DNA of 37,898 nucleotides from Ktedonobacteria bacterium (lineage in GTDB: Bacteria > Chloroflexota > Ktedonobacteria > Ktedonobacterales > JACDGC01): positions 1 through 37,898 of the forward strand of contig DAIDHM010000181.1 of NCBI GenBank assembly GCA_027459705.1, read 5' to 3'. The position numbers and the translations under genes are program-made. The stretch's first letter is position 1; the number at the start of each line of letters is the position of its first letter. The notes beneath the pieces were generated by a model. It searched no databases. It had not been told where the DNA came from and saw only the letters and a list, made by a program, of their open reading frames with translations. Below are positions 8,066 to 15,552 of the stretch, piece after piece.

Positions 8066-8103
8066 GGAAACAAGAATGGGAGGGTGAAGATGCCTCCTCC
8101 CAT
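8066..8103 (-). terminator. Candidate terminator of dinD
   Basis: On the minus strand ATGGGAGG and CCTCCCAT (8096-8103 and 8076-8083) form an 8-bp stem with a 12-nt loop, followed by TCTTGTTT. It lies about 50 bp past the dinD stop. The U-tract is interrupted. Confidence 0.4.
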
Positions 8104-8149
8104 CCCATCTTGGCGGACTGGCAGGGATGCTCGATGGTCAGCCGATCAC

Positions 8150-9064
8150 TCAGTCATTGTCGGTCGATGTATCCTGTGGTGCGGGCAACTTGGCCCACAG
8201 CCCACGCGCATCTTCTTCTTCGCGCTTCATTCGCTCGTATTCTTCCCTTACTATCTCTTTGTAACTCTTTGTTGGCGTTGGGAGTTGTTCAGGTAAGATG
8301 CCCTCGTGAGCAAGAAATTCGCGTACTGCCTGACCTGACAAATAATGGGTGCGATTGGCGTCCCTTGGAGTCCGTATCCCCTGGTCCTCTAGGCGTCTTC
8401 GAGCAATGATAGCCCGAAGGACATTGGCTATTGTCTCAATCATGCCCATCCAATCACTTATCGCCTGATTGGGCTTTAAACCTTTACGCGCATGAATAGC
8501 ATCCTCCGTTTCGCCAGCATACAGGCCCTTGTATCCCCAGTTCATGAACCGGGCACATTGCTCGGACGTGATGACCCCTGCATCACGAGCGCGGGTCATA
8601 AGTTGCTTGTTTGCCTCTGTCAATTCCTGGCGATGAGCGATGCGTTGAGCGACCTCAACAAAGGGATCGTCACCCACTTCTCGGATGAGTTCGCCTAATT
8701 CTTGTTCCCGCGTTTTTATAGCGAAATAACTTTGCGCGAGCGCGACAATCTCCTTACTGGGGTCTGCGTTCTGCGCAATGAGATAGCACGCATAGCGAGT
8801 GAGACGATAATCATGTACTTGCTGTTGTGCTCCATGTCCGCCAGTGATCGCCTTATTGACATCAATAAAGTGTTCCAAAACAGCGTTGCCGCTACCTTCA
8901 CAAGCTTTCATGGCCTTCTTGATTACCCGCTCGAAATTTTGCCACAGTGCATAATCAAGCAATGTGGCTAACTCACGTGCAAACCAGTGTTCACCTTTGG
9001 CGTCTTTGTGGCGGATCGCGTCGAATGGCGACGTGGGCAGCGCGGGCATGATCTCATCAGACAT
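8150..9064 (-). CDS. dinD: DNA damage-inducible protein D
   Basis: DinD-family proteins are induced by DNA damage in E. coli, where DinD interferes with RecA filaments. The match is clear along the protein: FDAIRHKDAKGEHWFARELATLL near the start, WQNFERVIKKAMKAC, then DYRLTRYACYLIAQNADPSKE and AQSYFAIKTREQEL, and a C-terminal ANRTHYLSGQAVR segment. I start it at ATG 9064 (MSDEIMPAL), which has AGAGGA upstream; the frame opens 16 codons earlier. Length is 304 aa, close to the family. Its promoter region overlaps that of the divergent HTH gene at 9316. dinD is often carried on mobile elements, consistent with the integrase and att remnants nearby. Confidence 0.93.
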   Translation of the reverse strand: MSDEIMPALPTSPFDAIRHKDAKGEHWFARELATLLDYALWQNFERVIKKAMKACEGSGNAVLEHFIDVNKAITGGHGAQQQVHDYRLTRYACYLIAQNADPSKEIVALAQSYFAIKTREQELGELIREVGDDPFVEVAQRIAHRQELTEANKQLMTRARDAGVITSEQCARFMNWGYKGLYAGETEDAIHARKGLKPNQAISDWMGMIETIANVLRAIIARRRLEDQGIRTPRDANRTHYLSGQAVREFLAHEGILPEQLPTPTKSYKEIVREEYERMKREEEDARGLWAKLPAPQDTSTDND

Positions 9065-9212
9065 GGTGTCATCCTCTTTCCACATGCGTTGTTGAGCATA
9101 TCGTGACGACACATGAGCAGCCTTTCATCCATGCAGTGCGGTTGTTCTTGGTCTGCTTCGATGCGCCACAGTGATTTCATTCAGTACGCCATCATTGTGC
9201 AGGCTGATAGCT

Positions 9213-9241
9213 ATGATACCATGGACTTCTACGATATTCAA
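9213..9241 (-). promoter_or_regulatory. Candidate dinD promoter
   Basis: On the minus strand TTGAAT (9241-9236), 17 bp, TATCAT (9218-9213). Predicted start near 9206, leaving about a 140-nt leader before dinD. No obvious LexA palindrome overlaps it. Confidence 0.45.
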
Positions 9242-9266
9242 TGTATTTATAGGTATTCGCCGTATA

Positions 9267-9275
9267 TGCTACAAT
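9267..9275 (+). promoter_or_regulatory. Extended -10 promoter of the small HTH gene
   Basis: TGC followed by TACAAT (9270-9275) is an extended -10 element; no good -35 is present. Predicted start near 9282, about 34 nt before ATG 9316. It lies back to back with the dinD promoter. Confidence 0.45.
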
Positions 9276-9315
9276 CGTGCCAAGATAGAATTCGGTTGCA
9301 GAGTAAGGAGCAGGC

Positions 9316-9579
9316 ATGACACCTGAAGATGCTGAGCGGTATTTACGCGAGTTTCCGGAATTTACCTGGCTCACCGACACTGCGCCTGATCATTGGTACA
9401 AGATCATCGAGGTCGCTGATGCATTACGGCTCGGTGAAACAGCGGTGCGCAACGCCTGTATGCGGGGATCAATCAACGGCGCTATCAATTATGGTCCCCG
9501 TATTGGCTGGCGTATGCCGCGCCGAGGGTTACTGCTCTACTTTGCCGCAAAAAAGCAGCAAAGTAGGCAGAGCGATTGA
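9316..9579 (+). CDS. Small excisionase-like HTH protein
   Basis: An 87-aa protein with a strong ribosome-binding site (TAAGGAG, 7 nt before ATG). Residues about 27-75 (YKIIEVADALRLGETAVRNACMRG through WRMPRRGLLLYFA) look like the MerR/excisionase-type winged helix that reads a tyrosine or glycine-marked wing after the recognition helix. It is divergent from dinD and convergent with a truncated tyrosine recombinase, whose residual frame overlaps its 3' end. A directionality factor or small repressor of a former integrative element is a fair inference; the family cannot be named with certainty. Confidence 0.65.
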   Translation: MTPEDAERYLREFPEFTWLTDTAPDHWYKIIEVADALRLGETAVRNACMRGSINGAINYGPRIGWRMPRRGLLLYFAAKKQQSRQSD

Positions 9580-9584
9580 CAAAA

Positions 9585-10079
9585 CATAAGGCTTTAGCCG
9601 CGCAATCCGTCGCTCTTTCTGCCCCTTCCCGCGACCCAGAATGAGGTCACGCGCAGTGTCATAATCCCCGAGTCGGAGTCCCGTCAACTGGGAGAGACGG
9701 ATCCCCGTGTCATACAACACCCAGAGGATGGCGACATTGCGTTGGGCGATCAAGTCAGCGCTGGATGAGCGGGCGACCTCGATGATATGGGTGAATTCAT
9801 CCGGCTCGATAATGCGGATGAGCGGACGATCGACCAGCGGCAAATCTAGCCACGCGACTAGATCTTCGGACACATACCCGCGGCGCAGACACCATCGCCG
9901 GAAGGCGCGGAGACTGCGCACATACCAGGAAATGGTCCGGCCGGTGCGGTGTTTGCCAACTGTGGTGGTGCGTTGCAGTTGGACCACCCACCGTTGCAGG
10001 TGGTCCAGGGTGAGGTCACTCAGCGTCTCAAGCGCCTGGGTAGTGCAATAGGCCTGCCACTGTTCCAGACAGTGGGTAT
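9585..10079 (-). pseudogene. Truncated tyrosine recombinase (phage-type integrase)
   Basis: Reading the minus strand from 10079, the frame gives a core-binding (SAM-like) domain: LEQWQAYCTTQALETLSDLT, then the helix RTISWYVRSLRAFRRWCLRRG. The beginning of the catalytic domain follows: LYDTGIRLSQLTGLRLGD with the first catalytic Arg, and GRGKGQKERR with the beta-hairpin Lys. It then runs into unrelated sequence. The HxxR box, second His and nucleophile Tyr are all missing, and the 5' end has a stop (TGA at about 10080) with no good start. It therefore cannot recombine. It lies about 380 bp from a 3' fragment of a tRNA-Thr gene, as expected of an integrase next to its attachment site. Confidence 0.8.
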
Positions 10080-10263
10080 GTCAGACAATCGTTTTAGGAG
10101 GACTGCAGATCGCCGCGTGGTGGAGAAGGTAAGACTCAATTGCCGACAGGATGGCAAGCGGTGCCGGTTGCGCAAGCGGCGAAGCGGAGGAATGCTGGTA
10201 GCGAACGGTCATATCGACTCTTCTGTGATCGAAGTGAGAGAGCATCAATGACACCAAATAGAA

Positions 10264-10378
10264 TGGCGGGTGCTCACCCGTGACGAGGAAACCGTCATGG
10301 CAGGTGCTCATCCCGTGAGCATCTGATCATGTGGCGGGAGCTCACTTCCAGATCCATAAAAAAAGAGGCACGTGCTCT
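10264..10378. repeat. Four short direct repeats with exact 34-bp period
   Basis: A core close to TGGCGGGTGCTCAC begins at 10264, 10298, 10332 and, more diverged, 10366. The spacing is 34 bp each time, while the 20 bp between cores are not conserved. Unit two has TGGCAGGTGCTCAT, unit three TGGCGGGAGCTCAC, unit four AGGCACGTGCTCTA. The pattern is that of binding-site iterons or recombinase arm sites and not of a CRISPR array, because the constant part is too short and the spacers too regular. Confidence 0.6.
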
Positions 10379-10454
10379 ACACAGGCAATCTCGATCGGCC
10401 GAGTAAGCAAGAAATCGGCACGAATCGAGTGCTGGAGCGGGTGGCAAGTAGTAA

Positions 10455-10498
10455 GGAGCCGGCGAACAGGATTGAACCGTTGACCCCCCGATTACAAG
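10455..10498 (-). repeat. 3' fragment of a tRNA-Thr(UGU) gene, probable attachment site
   Basis: On the minus strand the sequence starts at the anticodon loop (CTTGTAA, anticodon UGU). It continues through a variable loop, a 5-bp T-stem with TTCAATC loop, the 3' acceptor strand CGCCGGC, discriminator T and CC. The 5' half of the tRNA (acceptor, D-arm, anticodon 5' strand) is absent. Integrases commonly recombine in the anticodon or T-arm of tRNA genes and leave exactly such 3' halves. The truncated integrase nearby supports an att scar. Confidence 0.75.
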
Positions 10499-10889
10499 CA
10501 GTGGATACACCAAAACGTCGCTTACTCGCTGTCATCCCTGCCGTATGCGGACTGCATCTCCGATTTTATTTTAGAATTTTCGCCTGACGGGGGTCTCACA
10601 ACGAGGCCAGATTTGCCGGGCGGGGGGATAGAGTCCAGAAAGTTTGGTAAAAAGTTCGTCGATTGCTAGGTGAAGAGCGATGACACGGGACGGTAACGAG
10701 AGGCCTGGAGCAACCGCCACCAGCATAACATACGATCCCGCCCTTGCGCCACTGTCGGTCGCAAGGGTGCGCCCTGCGGTATGGGCGAGGGGGAGGTGCG
10801 GCTCAAACCTGCGCTTTCCCGGCCACTGCCCGAGCAGCGGCCCACTGATGATAGGCGTCCATCTCCAGGTATTTGTGCCTCGTACTCTA
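10499..10889. other. Gene-free stretch between att fragment and IS256 remnant
   Basis: No gene can be supported. CCCTTGCG (10741-10748) and CGCAAGGG (10760-10767) form a perfect 8-bp inverted repeat. The rest may include the decayed 3' part of the IS256 transposase, but no transposase motif is readable past about 10890. Confidence 0.5.
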
Positions 10890-11631
10890 TGTCGCTCCTT
10901 GAAAATGCTTCTGGGCCGCTTTGACCAGGCCCCGGATGATCATCCGAAACCAGGAAATCAACCCCCTGCAGGCCCCGATCTTTCAGCCAGCCAAAGAAGT
11001 GGCCCCAAATGTTTTCCGACTCACTGTTACCGAGCTGTAAACCCAAGATTTCGCGATAGCCTGCGGCATTGATACCGGTGGCGACCAAGGCGCTAACCTG
11101 GCGCACTTGTCCATCCTCGCGCACTTTAATCACTAAGGCATCCACGATGACGAACGGGAAGGCTTGCTCCGCTCATGATCGCTCATTCCAAGCCTGGACA
11201 GCGGGATCCAACTGTTGGCACAAGGCGGAGACCGTCGATATACTAAATGTTTTCCCACACAGATCTTCGGTAATCCGCGTCACTTTGCGCGTGGATACGC
11301 CCGTGACGACCATCTCCATCATGGCCAACACCAAAGCTTGTTCGCACCGTTGCCACCGGCCAAACAGGTCCGTGGTAAACGCTTCACCCCGCACTTGGGG
11401 CAGCACCAGATGCAATGTGCCGACCCGGGTGGTCAGAACACGCGTGCGGGTGCCGTTACGATAGCCGCGCCGTTGTGCGGTGCGTTCATACTTGTCCGCC
11501 TGCACCTGGTCCGTCACTTCGCCTGGGAGCACTTGATTCACCAGATCTTCGATCCCCTGGCGCATGGCTTGATCATTGGTGAGCAACCCTTGCAGTTGCT
11601 CGGATTCGACGGTAAGCTGGAGTTGGGGCAT
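10890..11631 (-). pseudogene. Broken IS256-family (mutator-type) transposase
   Basis: The N-terminal half reads MPQLQLTVESEQLQGLL, then RRGYRNGTRTRVLTTRVGTL and GVSTRKVTRITEDL, typical of IS256-type DDE transposases. After AWNERS there is an in-frame TGA (11170-11172). The same frame then continues with the conserved AFPFVIVDALVIKVREDG (first catalytic Asp) and GYREILGLQLGNSES. After VSDDH a frameshift is needed to read GLVKAAQKHFQGAT, and the similarity ends. One nonsense codon, one frameshift and a missing C-terminal half make it inactive. Confidence 0.88.
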
Positions 11632-11769
11632 GGTTTGTCCTCACTTTCGATGGTGCACAATGTTTATTGGCTTCACTCTACAGCGACGACAAGCCATGAT
11701 CATTATTTGCTTGTTTGTTATTACTGCAGTTCCTGGACTCTATATCAGATTGCTTTTCAACTCAGGCTA

Positions 11770-11775
11770 TATAAT
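11770..11775 (+). promoter_or_regulatory. Perfect -10 box before the P-loop kinase gene
   Basis: TATAAT at 11770-11775, 41 bp before ATG 11816, in an AT-rich stretch. No -35 at standard spacing is convincing (TTGCTT at about 11751 is only 14 bp away). Confidence 0.35.
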
Positions 11776-11815
11776 ATTTAGGCGGTTCATCACATAACAA
11801 CTGGGAGAAATCACT

Positions 11816-12283
11816 ATGGCGACGCTCCATTTAATGGTAGGACTTCCCTGTTCGGGAAAATCGACACTTGCCAAAAAAATTGAGCGTGAACAATTTGCCC
11901 TTAGACTGACAGTTGATGAATGGCATATTCATCTGTTTGGTCAAGATGCTGAAGAACTGGAACATGACGCCCGGCACAGTCTCATTGAGTTGATGCTTTG
12001 GAACATCGCCAGTCGAGCGCTTGAATTGGGAATGAACGTCATCCTCGATTTCGGTTTTTGGGCGCGCGAGGAACGGGAGGACTATCGCTCTCGAGCGAAG
12101 GCGCTTGGGGCCAGTAGCGAAGTACACTTTCTTGATGTGCCGACTGATGAGTTGATGCGCAGACTCACGGCAAGAAATGCGCAGGCTTCACCATTCTATT
12201 TCTCTATCCCCGAAGCTATGATGACGCCGTGGATTGCCTTCTTTCAAAAACCAACCCCTGACGAGCTTGAGCGCCGAGATTAA
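11816..12283 (+). CDS. P-loop kinase-like ATPase (AAA_33 type)
   Basis: A 155-aa P-loop protein. Walker A is GLPCSGKST (residues 9-17). A lid-like Arg-rich stretch, MRRLTARN, lies at about 114-121. VILDFGFW (75-82), with an Asp at the end of a strand, corresponds to the Walker B-like acidic residue of small kinases. Such proteins phosphorylate small molecules, nucleic acid ends or antibiotics; the substrate is not evident. ATG 11816 follows GGGAGA. The gene stands alone between a dead IS256 copy and tRNA-His, and could have arrived with the mobile DNA, but codon use does not prove it. Confidence 0.8.
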   Translation: MATLHLMVGLPCSGKSTLAKKIEREQFALRLTVDEWHIHLFGQDAEELEHDARHSLIELMLWNIASRALELGMNVILDFGFWAREEREDYRSRAKALGASSEVHFLDVPTDELMRRLTARNAQASPFYFSIPEAMMTPWIAFFQKPTPDELERRD

Positions 12284-12372
12284 CAAGATTTCAGGAGTCG
12301 AGAAGCAAGAGCAGAGCAGCCAACGTTTTTACCTTTTATTGCTTGCTTCAGAAGGTGTCTTGCGCGCGTGTT

Positions 12373-12406
12373 AAAAAAAACAAACCCGCTCGTGGAGCGG
12401 GTTTGT
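12373..12406 (-). terminator. Intrinsic terminator of tRNA-His
   Basis: A perfect 12-bp stem (12380-12391 with 12395-12406) with a 3-nt loop, followed on the minus strand by eight T. It lies 8 bp past the 3' end of tRNA-His. Confidence 0.9.
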
Positions 12407-12414
12407 CGGAGAGG

Positions 12415-12487
12415 GGTGATCGACGGGGCTCGAACCCGCAACCACTAGAGCCACAATCTAGTGCTCTGCCATTGAGCTACGACCACC
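12415..12487 (-). tRNA. tRNA-His (anticodon GUG)
   Basis: A 73-nt cloverleaf on the minus strand. The 8-bp acceptor GGTGGTCG/CGATCACC includes the encoded extra G(-1) paired with C73 that marks tRNA-His. The anticodon loop contains GTG, and the T-loop is GGTTCGAGCC. CCA is not encoded. A strong intrinsic terminator follows. Confidence 0.96.
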
Positions 12488-12524
12488 GTAGGGTGGAGAT
12501 TCCCAGCGAGAGAACTCCAGCCAT

Positions 12525-12554
12525 GTTGTACCACACGTACTACCTGATCGTCAA
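12525..12554 (-). promoter_or_regulatory. Candidate tRNA-His promoter
   Basis: On the minus strand TTGACG (12554-12549), 18 bp, TACAAC (12530-12525). Predicted start near 12518, about 30 nt before the tRNA. It is back to back with the FKBP gene promoter. Confidence 0.45.
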
Positions 12555-12560
12555 GGAAGA

Positions 12561-12589
12561 TTGCGCGAAAAAGGGTTTGCGCGTATACT
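12561..12589 (+). promoter_or_regulatory. Candidate promoter of the FKBP gene
   Basis: TTGCGC (12561-12566), 17 bp, TATACT (12584-12589). Predicted start near 12596, just before the GAGGAGG ribosome-binding site at 12605-12611. Confidence 0.5.
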
Positions 12590-12621
12590 GAGAAACTGAG
12601 AGTTGAGGAGGTTTCCAGCGC

Positions 12622-13473
12622 ATGGCATCCAAAAAAGCAACTAAACGCCCAGCGTCTACCACAACGTCGCGGCCCGCGTCGACCGCGACCCGTGCCAGTA
12701 CGACTTCGCGTCCCCTGACAACCCCAACGCGCACCAGTACCGCTGGATCCGCTAACACCACGAGCCGACCGCTCAAACCATCCAGCAGCAAAAATTCCGA
12801 CAATTCCCTTGAGCGTTCAGCCAGTGAATCCCACGTTCTGCCTGCCGCGCGCCCGGTCAGTGCGGCTCGCTCTGTCGAACAACAGCGGATGTCGCGTCAA
12901 GATGTACGCATGCAACGGCGGGCGGAGATGCGCCGACGGCGCAACACCGTCTCGTTTAGTATCGTCCTGGTCGCGCTGATCGGTATCGTCGCGATCGCCC
13001 TGGCTGTGCTGCAACAAAATGGGGCCTTCAATGCACCGGTGACAAAGCCGAAACCAGTCAGCATCCTGTCGGATTTCCCCAATCAAATCGTCGCGATCAG
13101 CAGCATCAAACCGGCTCCCAAGGTCATTACGACGGCCGATGGTCTGCAATACGTCGATCTGAAAGTCGGCACGGGCGCGACCGCCGCGGCGAACCAGAAA
13201 GTCACCGTCAACTATACGGGCTGGCTCACCGATGGCACGGTCTTTGACTCGTCATTGATTGCGTCGTTCCAACATCAGCAACCGGCATCGTTCAGCCTGG
13301 ATACCAATTCGGTCATCAAAGGCTGGGTAGAAGGCGTGCCCGGCATGAAGGTCGGCGGCATCCGTCGGCTCTGGCTTCCTGCCGCGCTGGCCTATGGCGC
13401 AAACCCGCCATCGACGACGATCCCGGCCAATGCGACGCTCGTCTTCGACATTCAGTTGGTGAGCATCCCATAA
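12622..13473 (+). CDS. Membrane-anchored FKBP-type peptidyl-prolyl isomerase
   Basis: FKBP-type isomerases speed cis-trans isomerisation of prolyl bonds during protein folding. The 283-aa protein has three parts. Residues 1-109 are a basic, Ser/Thr/Ala/Arg/Pro-rich disordered region. A single transmembrane helix spans about 110-130 (VSFSIVLVALIGIVAIALAVL region). A C-terminal FKBP domain occupies about 174-283. The domain retains NYTGWLTDGTVFDSS, VIKGWVEG with the active-site Trp, LAYG and IPANATLVFDIQL, so it is probably active. With positive residues on the N-side, the FKBP domain should face the outside. GAGGAGG sits 10 bases before ATG 12622. Confidence 0.92.
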   Translation: MASKKATKRPASTTTSRPASTATRASTTSRPLTTPTRTSTAGSANTTSRPLKPSSSKNSDNSLERSASESHVLPAARPVSAARSVEQQRMSRQDVRMQRRAEMRRRRNTVSFSIVLVALIGIVAIALAVLQQNGAFNAPVTKPKPVSILSDFPNQIVAISSIKPAPKVITTADGLQYVDLKVGTGATAAANQKVTVNYTGWLTDGTVFDSSLIASFQHQQPASFSLDTNSVIKGWVEGVPGMKVGGIRRLWLPAALAYGANPPSTTIPANATLVFDIQLVSIP

Positions 13474-13611
13474 GAGAGCAAGCGGGCGAAACGAACCATC
13501 TGAACCCGTAAGGACACGGGAGGTGAGGGCCCACCACACGGTAGGAGACCGCCGAGCACCGGCTCATGCGTAGGCTTGTCTGATCAGTGATCTGCCCGCG
13601 ACGGAGGCCAT

Positions 13612-14790
13612 ATGCAGAGTGCGTCACCTTCTCCTCCAAAAATTCTTGTCACTTGCTCTGGAATAACCTATCGGTATCCTCGGGCAAGACGTGCGACGAT
13701 TGATAACCTCTCACTGGAGATCCAGCGTGGCGAATGTTTCGCCTTGCTGGGTCCCAATGGCGCGGGGAAATCCACCTTAGCGCGACTCATCGCTGGCTTG
13801 ATCCTCCCAACCAGTGGATGGGTGACGGTGGAAAACATCGATACCCGCCAGAATCTTCCTCCGTTGCCCGCATCAGTCGCCTACCTCGCTCAACATCCCG
13901 ATCTCCCCGACCATCTCACCGCGCAACAGGCGCTCGTCTTGACGGGCATGCTGCGGGGCATGGCCGCCGATGAGAGTCGCCAGGCCGCGCGCGATGTGCT
14001 GATGCGTGCCGATCTGACCCCTTTGGCGCACCGGACGGTACGCGGACTGCCTCCTGGTACACAACAGCTCGTCCGCTTCTGCGCCACACTGATGGGCTAT
14101 CCCCGCCTCTTGATCCTGGATGAACCAACGACGAGCCTTGATACGGTGCAGCGTCGCTGGGTCTGGGATTTGCTCCAGACGTTGCATCGACAGACCGGTA
14201 TGACCACCCTGGTGATCACCCATGATATCGATGCGATCGATCGGGTCGCGCATCGTATGGCCTATCTGCGCGATGGGCAGATCATTGCCGTCGGATCTTC
14301 GACAACGTTGAAAGAGCAATATGGGCGTGGGCCACGGCTGGAGGTACGGCTGATGGCCGGTGCGGTGCTCGATCCATCGATGCGTGATCGGCTGGTGCGG
14401 TTGGGGCGGCTGCGAGAACATGATGACGCGCTGGGCTTTGTGCTGTACCCCGCCCCCGAGGTGATTGGCCAGTTGGCGCGCTCTATCCCGATGCCGGTCA
14501 CCCCGCCCGTGCCGGTCACACCTGATCCTGCCGCCAGGGGGGCCAAGGCAAAAGCACCACGCGCGCCACGCGGCACGGCCAAAGGCAAGACGGCGACGGC
14601 CCTGGCGGTCGTCGATCCCGCGACGGAATCCTGGTTGCTGGATCGCCAGTTACCGATGCCGGGTTCGTTGGGACGGACGATCGAAGAGATCTTCGCCATC
14701 ATCGGTCATGACCGTATCGCTGAATGCTGGTTCGCGCCGCCCGCGTTAGAAGATGTTGTGCTTCGACTGGGAGGAAGCGACGATGACTGA
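13612..14790 (+). CDS. ABC transporter ATP-binding protein with unusual signature motif
   Basis: The ATPase of a two-gene ABC transporter. Walker A GPNGAGKST is at 47-55, the Q-loop Q94 is in YLAQHP, Walker B LLILDEP is at 166-172, and the H-loop H204 is in VITHD. The signature motif, normally LSGGQ, reads LPPGTQQ (146-152). The 392-aa protein has a long C-terminal extension with a Pro/Ala/Lys-rich linker (about 290-330) and a terminal domain of unknown fold. The stop overlaps the permease start by 8 bp, so the two form a coupled unit, most likely an exporter of the ABC-2 class. Substrate unknown. Confidence 0.9.
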   Translation: MQSASPSPPKILVTCSGITYRYPRARRATIDNLSLEIQRGECFALLGPNGAGKSTLARLIAGLILPTSGWVTVENIDTRQNLPPLPASVAYLAQHPDLPDHLTAQQALVLTGMLRGMAADESRQAARDVLMRADLTPLAHRTVRGLPPGTQQLVRFCATLMGYPRLLILDEPTTSLDTVQRRWVWDLLQTLHRQTGMTTLVITHDIDAIDRVAHRMAYLRDGQIIAVGSSTTLKEQYGRGPRLEVRLMAGAVLDPSMRDRLVRLGRLREHDDALGFVLYPAPEVIGQLARSIPMPVTPPVPVTPDPAARGAKAKAPRAPRGTAKGKTATALAVVDPATESWLLDRQLPMPGSLGRTIEEIFAIIGHDRIAECWFAPPALEDVVLRLGGSDDD

Positions 14791-15544
14791 CTCCTGGCGT
14801 GCGTACCGCGCGCTCGTGGCGATCTGGTTCGCGGAGGCGCGGCCCATCCTCCTGGGCAGTCTCATACTGAGCTTCATGCTGCCCATCGTGGTCACCGGTG
14901 GCCTCCACCTGCTCACCAACGCTGCCAATCCCGCGCGCACCGCCTTACTGGTCGGTGGCAGTGGCGTGCTGGCCACACTGAGTGTGGCATTCTTGACGCT
15001 GCCAGCGTTCGTTGGCCGCGCGCGGGAACGCGGCATCATCGCCTATATCGCCGCGCTACCCGTCACGCGAGTCCCCTGCGTCGCGGCCCTGACGACCATC
15101 GCAGTGTTACTGGCGCTTCCGGCTACCCTGCTCGATCCGATCGTGCTGGCGCGCATCGTGGCGATGCCCATCACATTTACCCCGTGGATGATCATCGTGG
15201 CGACACTCGTCGTGCTGGCCTTCTGTAGTGTTGGCCTGGTGGTCGGCCTGGTGGCGCAGACTGAGCACACCGCGATGATCGCGGGGATTGTGCTGAGCTT
15301 TGTCCTGGTGGCAGGGCCGCTCTTCTTGCCAACTCTGAGGGGGCCTTTGCGCTGGTTGGGGCTCTTCCTCCCCACCGGCGTCGCGGGTGACGCCGCCGCC
15401 GCGGCAGTCCGCCATCAGATGGGGAGCCTCCCGCTGGATATCGTCGTCCTGGCCATCTATGCGATGATCGCTTTTGGCCTGGTCGATCGTGCGTTGCCAT
15501 GGCACCCCGGCGATCGCCGCACCTTCTTCGCCCCACGCATCTGA
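14783..15544 (+). CDS. ABC-2-type transporter permease
   Basis: A 253-aa integral membrane protein with about six hydrophobic segments. They include PILLGSLILSFMLPIVV, ALLVGGSGVLATLSVAFLTL, MIIVATLVVLAFCSVGLVVG, MIAGIVLSFVLVAGPLFL and IVVLAIYAMIAFGLV. This layout fits the ABC-2 permease family that pairs with DrrA/CcmA-like ATPases. The start is ATG 14783 (MTDSWRAYRAL), preceded by GGGAGGAAG inside the ATPase gene's last codons; it overlaps that gene by 8 bp. It probably forms a homodimer with the upstream ATPase. Substrate cannot be inferred. Confidence 0.88.
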   Translation: MTDSWRAYRALVAIWFAEARPILLGSLILSFMLPIVVTGGLHLLTNAANPARTALLVGGSGVLATLSVAFLTLPAFVGRARERGIIAYIAALPVTRVPCVAALTTIAVLLALPATLLDPIVLARIVAMPITFTPWMIIVATLVVLAFCSVGLVVGLVAQTEHTAMIAGIVLSFVLVAGPLFLPTLRGPLRWLGLFLPTGVAGDAAAAAVRHQMGSLPLDIVVLAIYAMIAFGLVDRALPWHPGDRRTFFAPRI

Positions 15545-15552
15545 CTATCGCC

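Larger units (their letters stand above)
7840..8149. other. Gene-free stretch between transposase remnant and dinD
   Basis: About 310 bp with no supported gene. It contains the three DnaA-like boxes (7881-7911) and a candidate dinD terminator (8076-8103). Open frames crossing it have no start signals and no recognisable protein features. Confidence 0.6.

Noticed and set aside
10081-10311. Minus-strand frame with VDMTVRYQH, resembling the C-terminal box of a tyrosine recombinase
   Set aside because: Only a few residues agree, the expected GH and Arg boxes are absent and it runs through the 34-bp-period repeats; kept as a hint only.
10264-10378. CRISPR array
   Set aside because: Conserved part is about 14 bp, only four units, the last diverged, and no cas gene is in the window.
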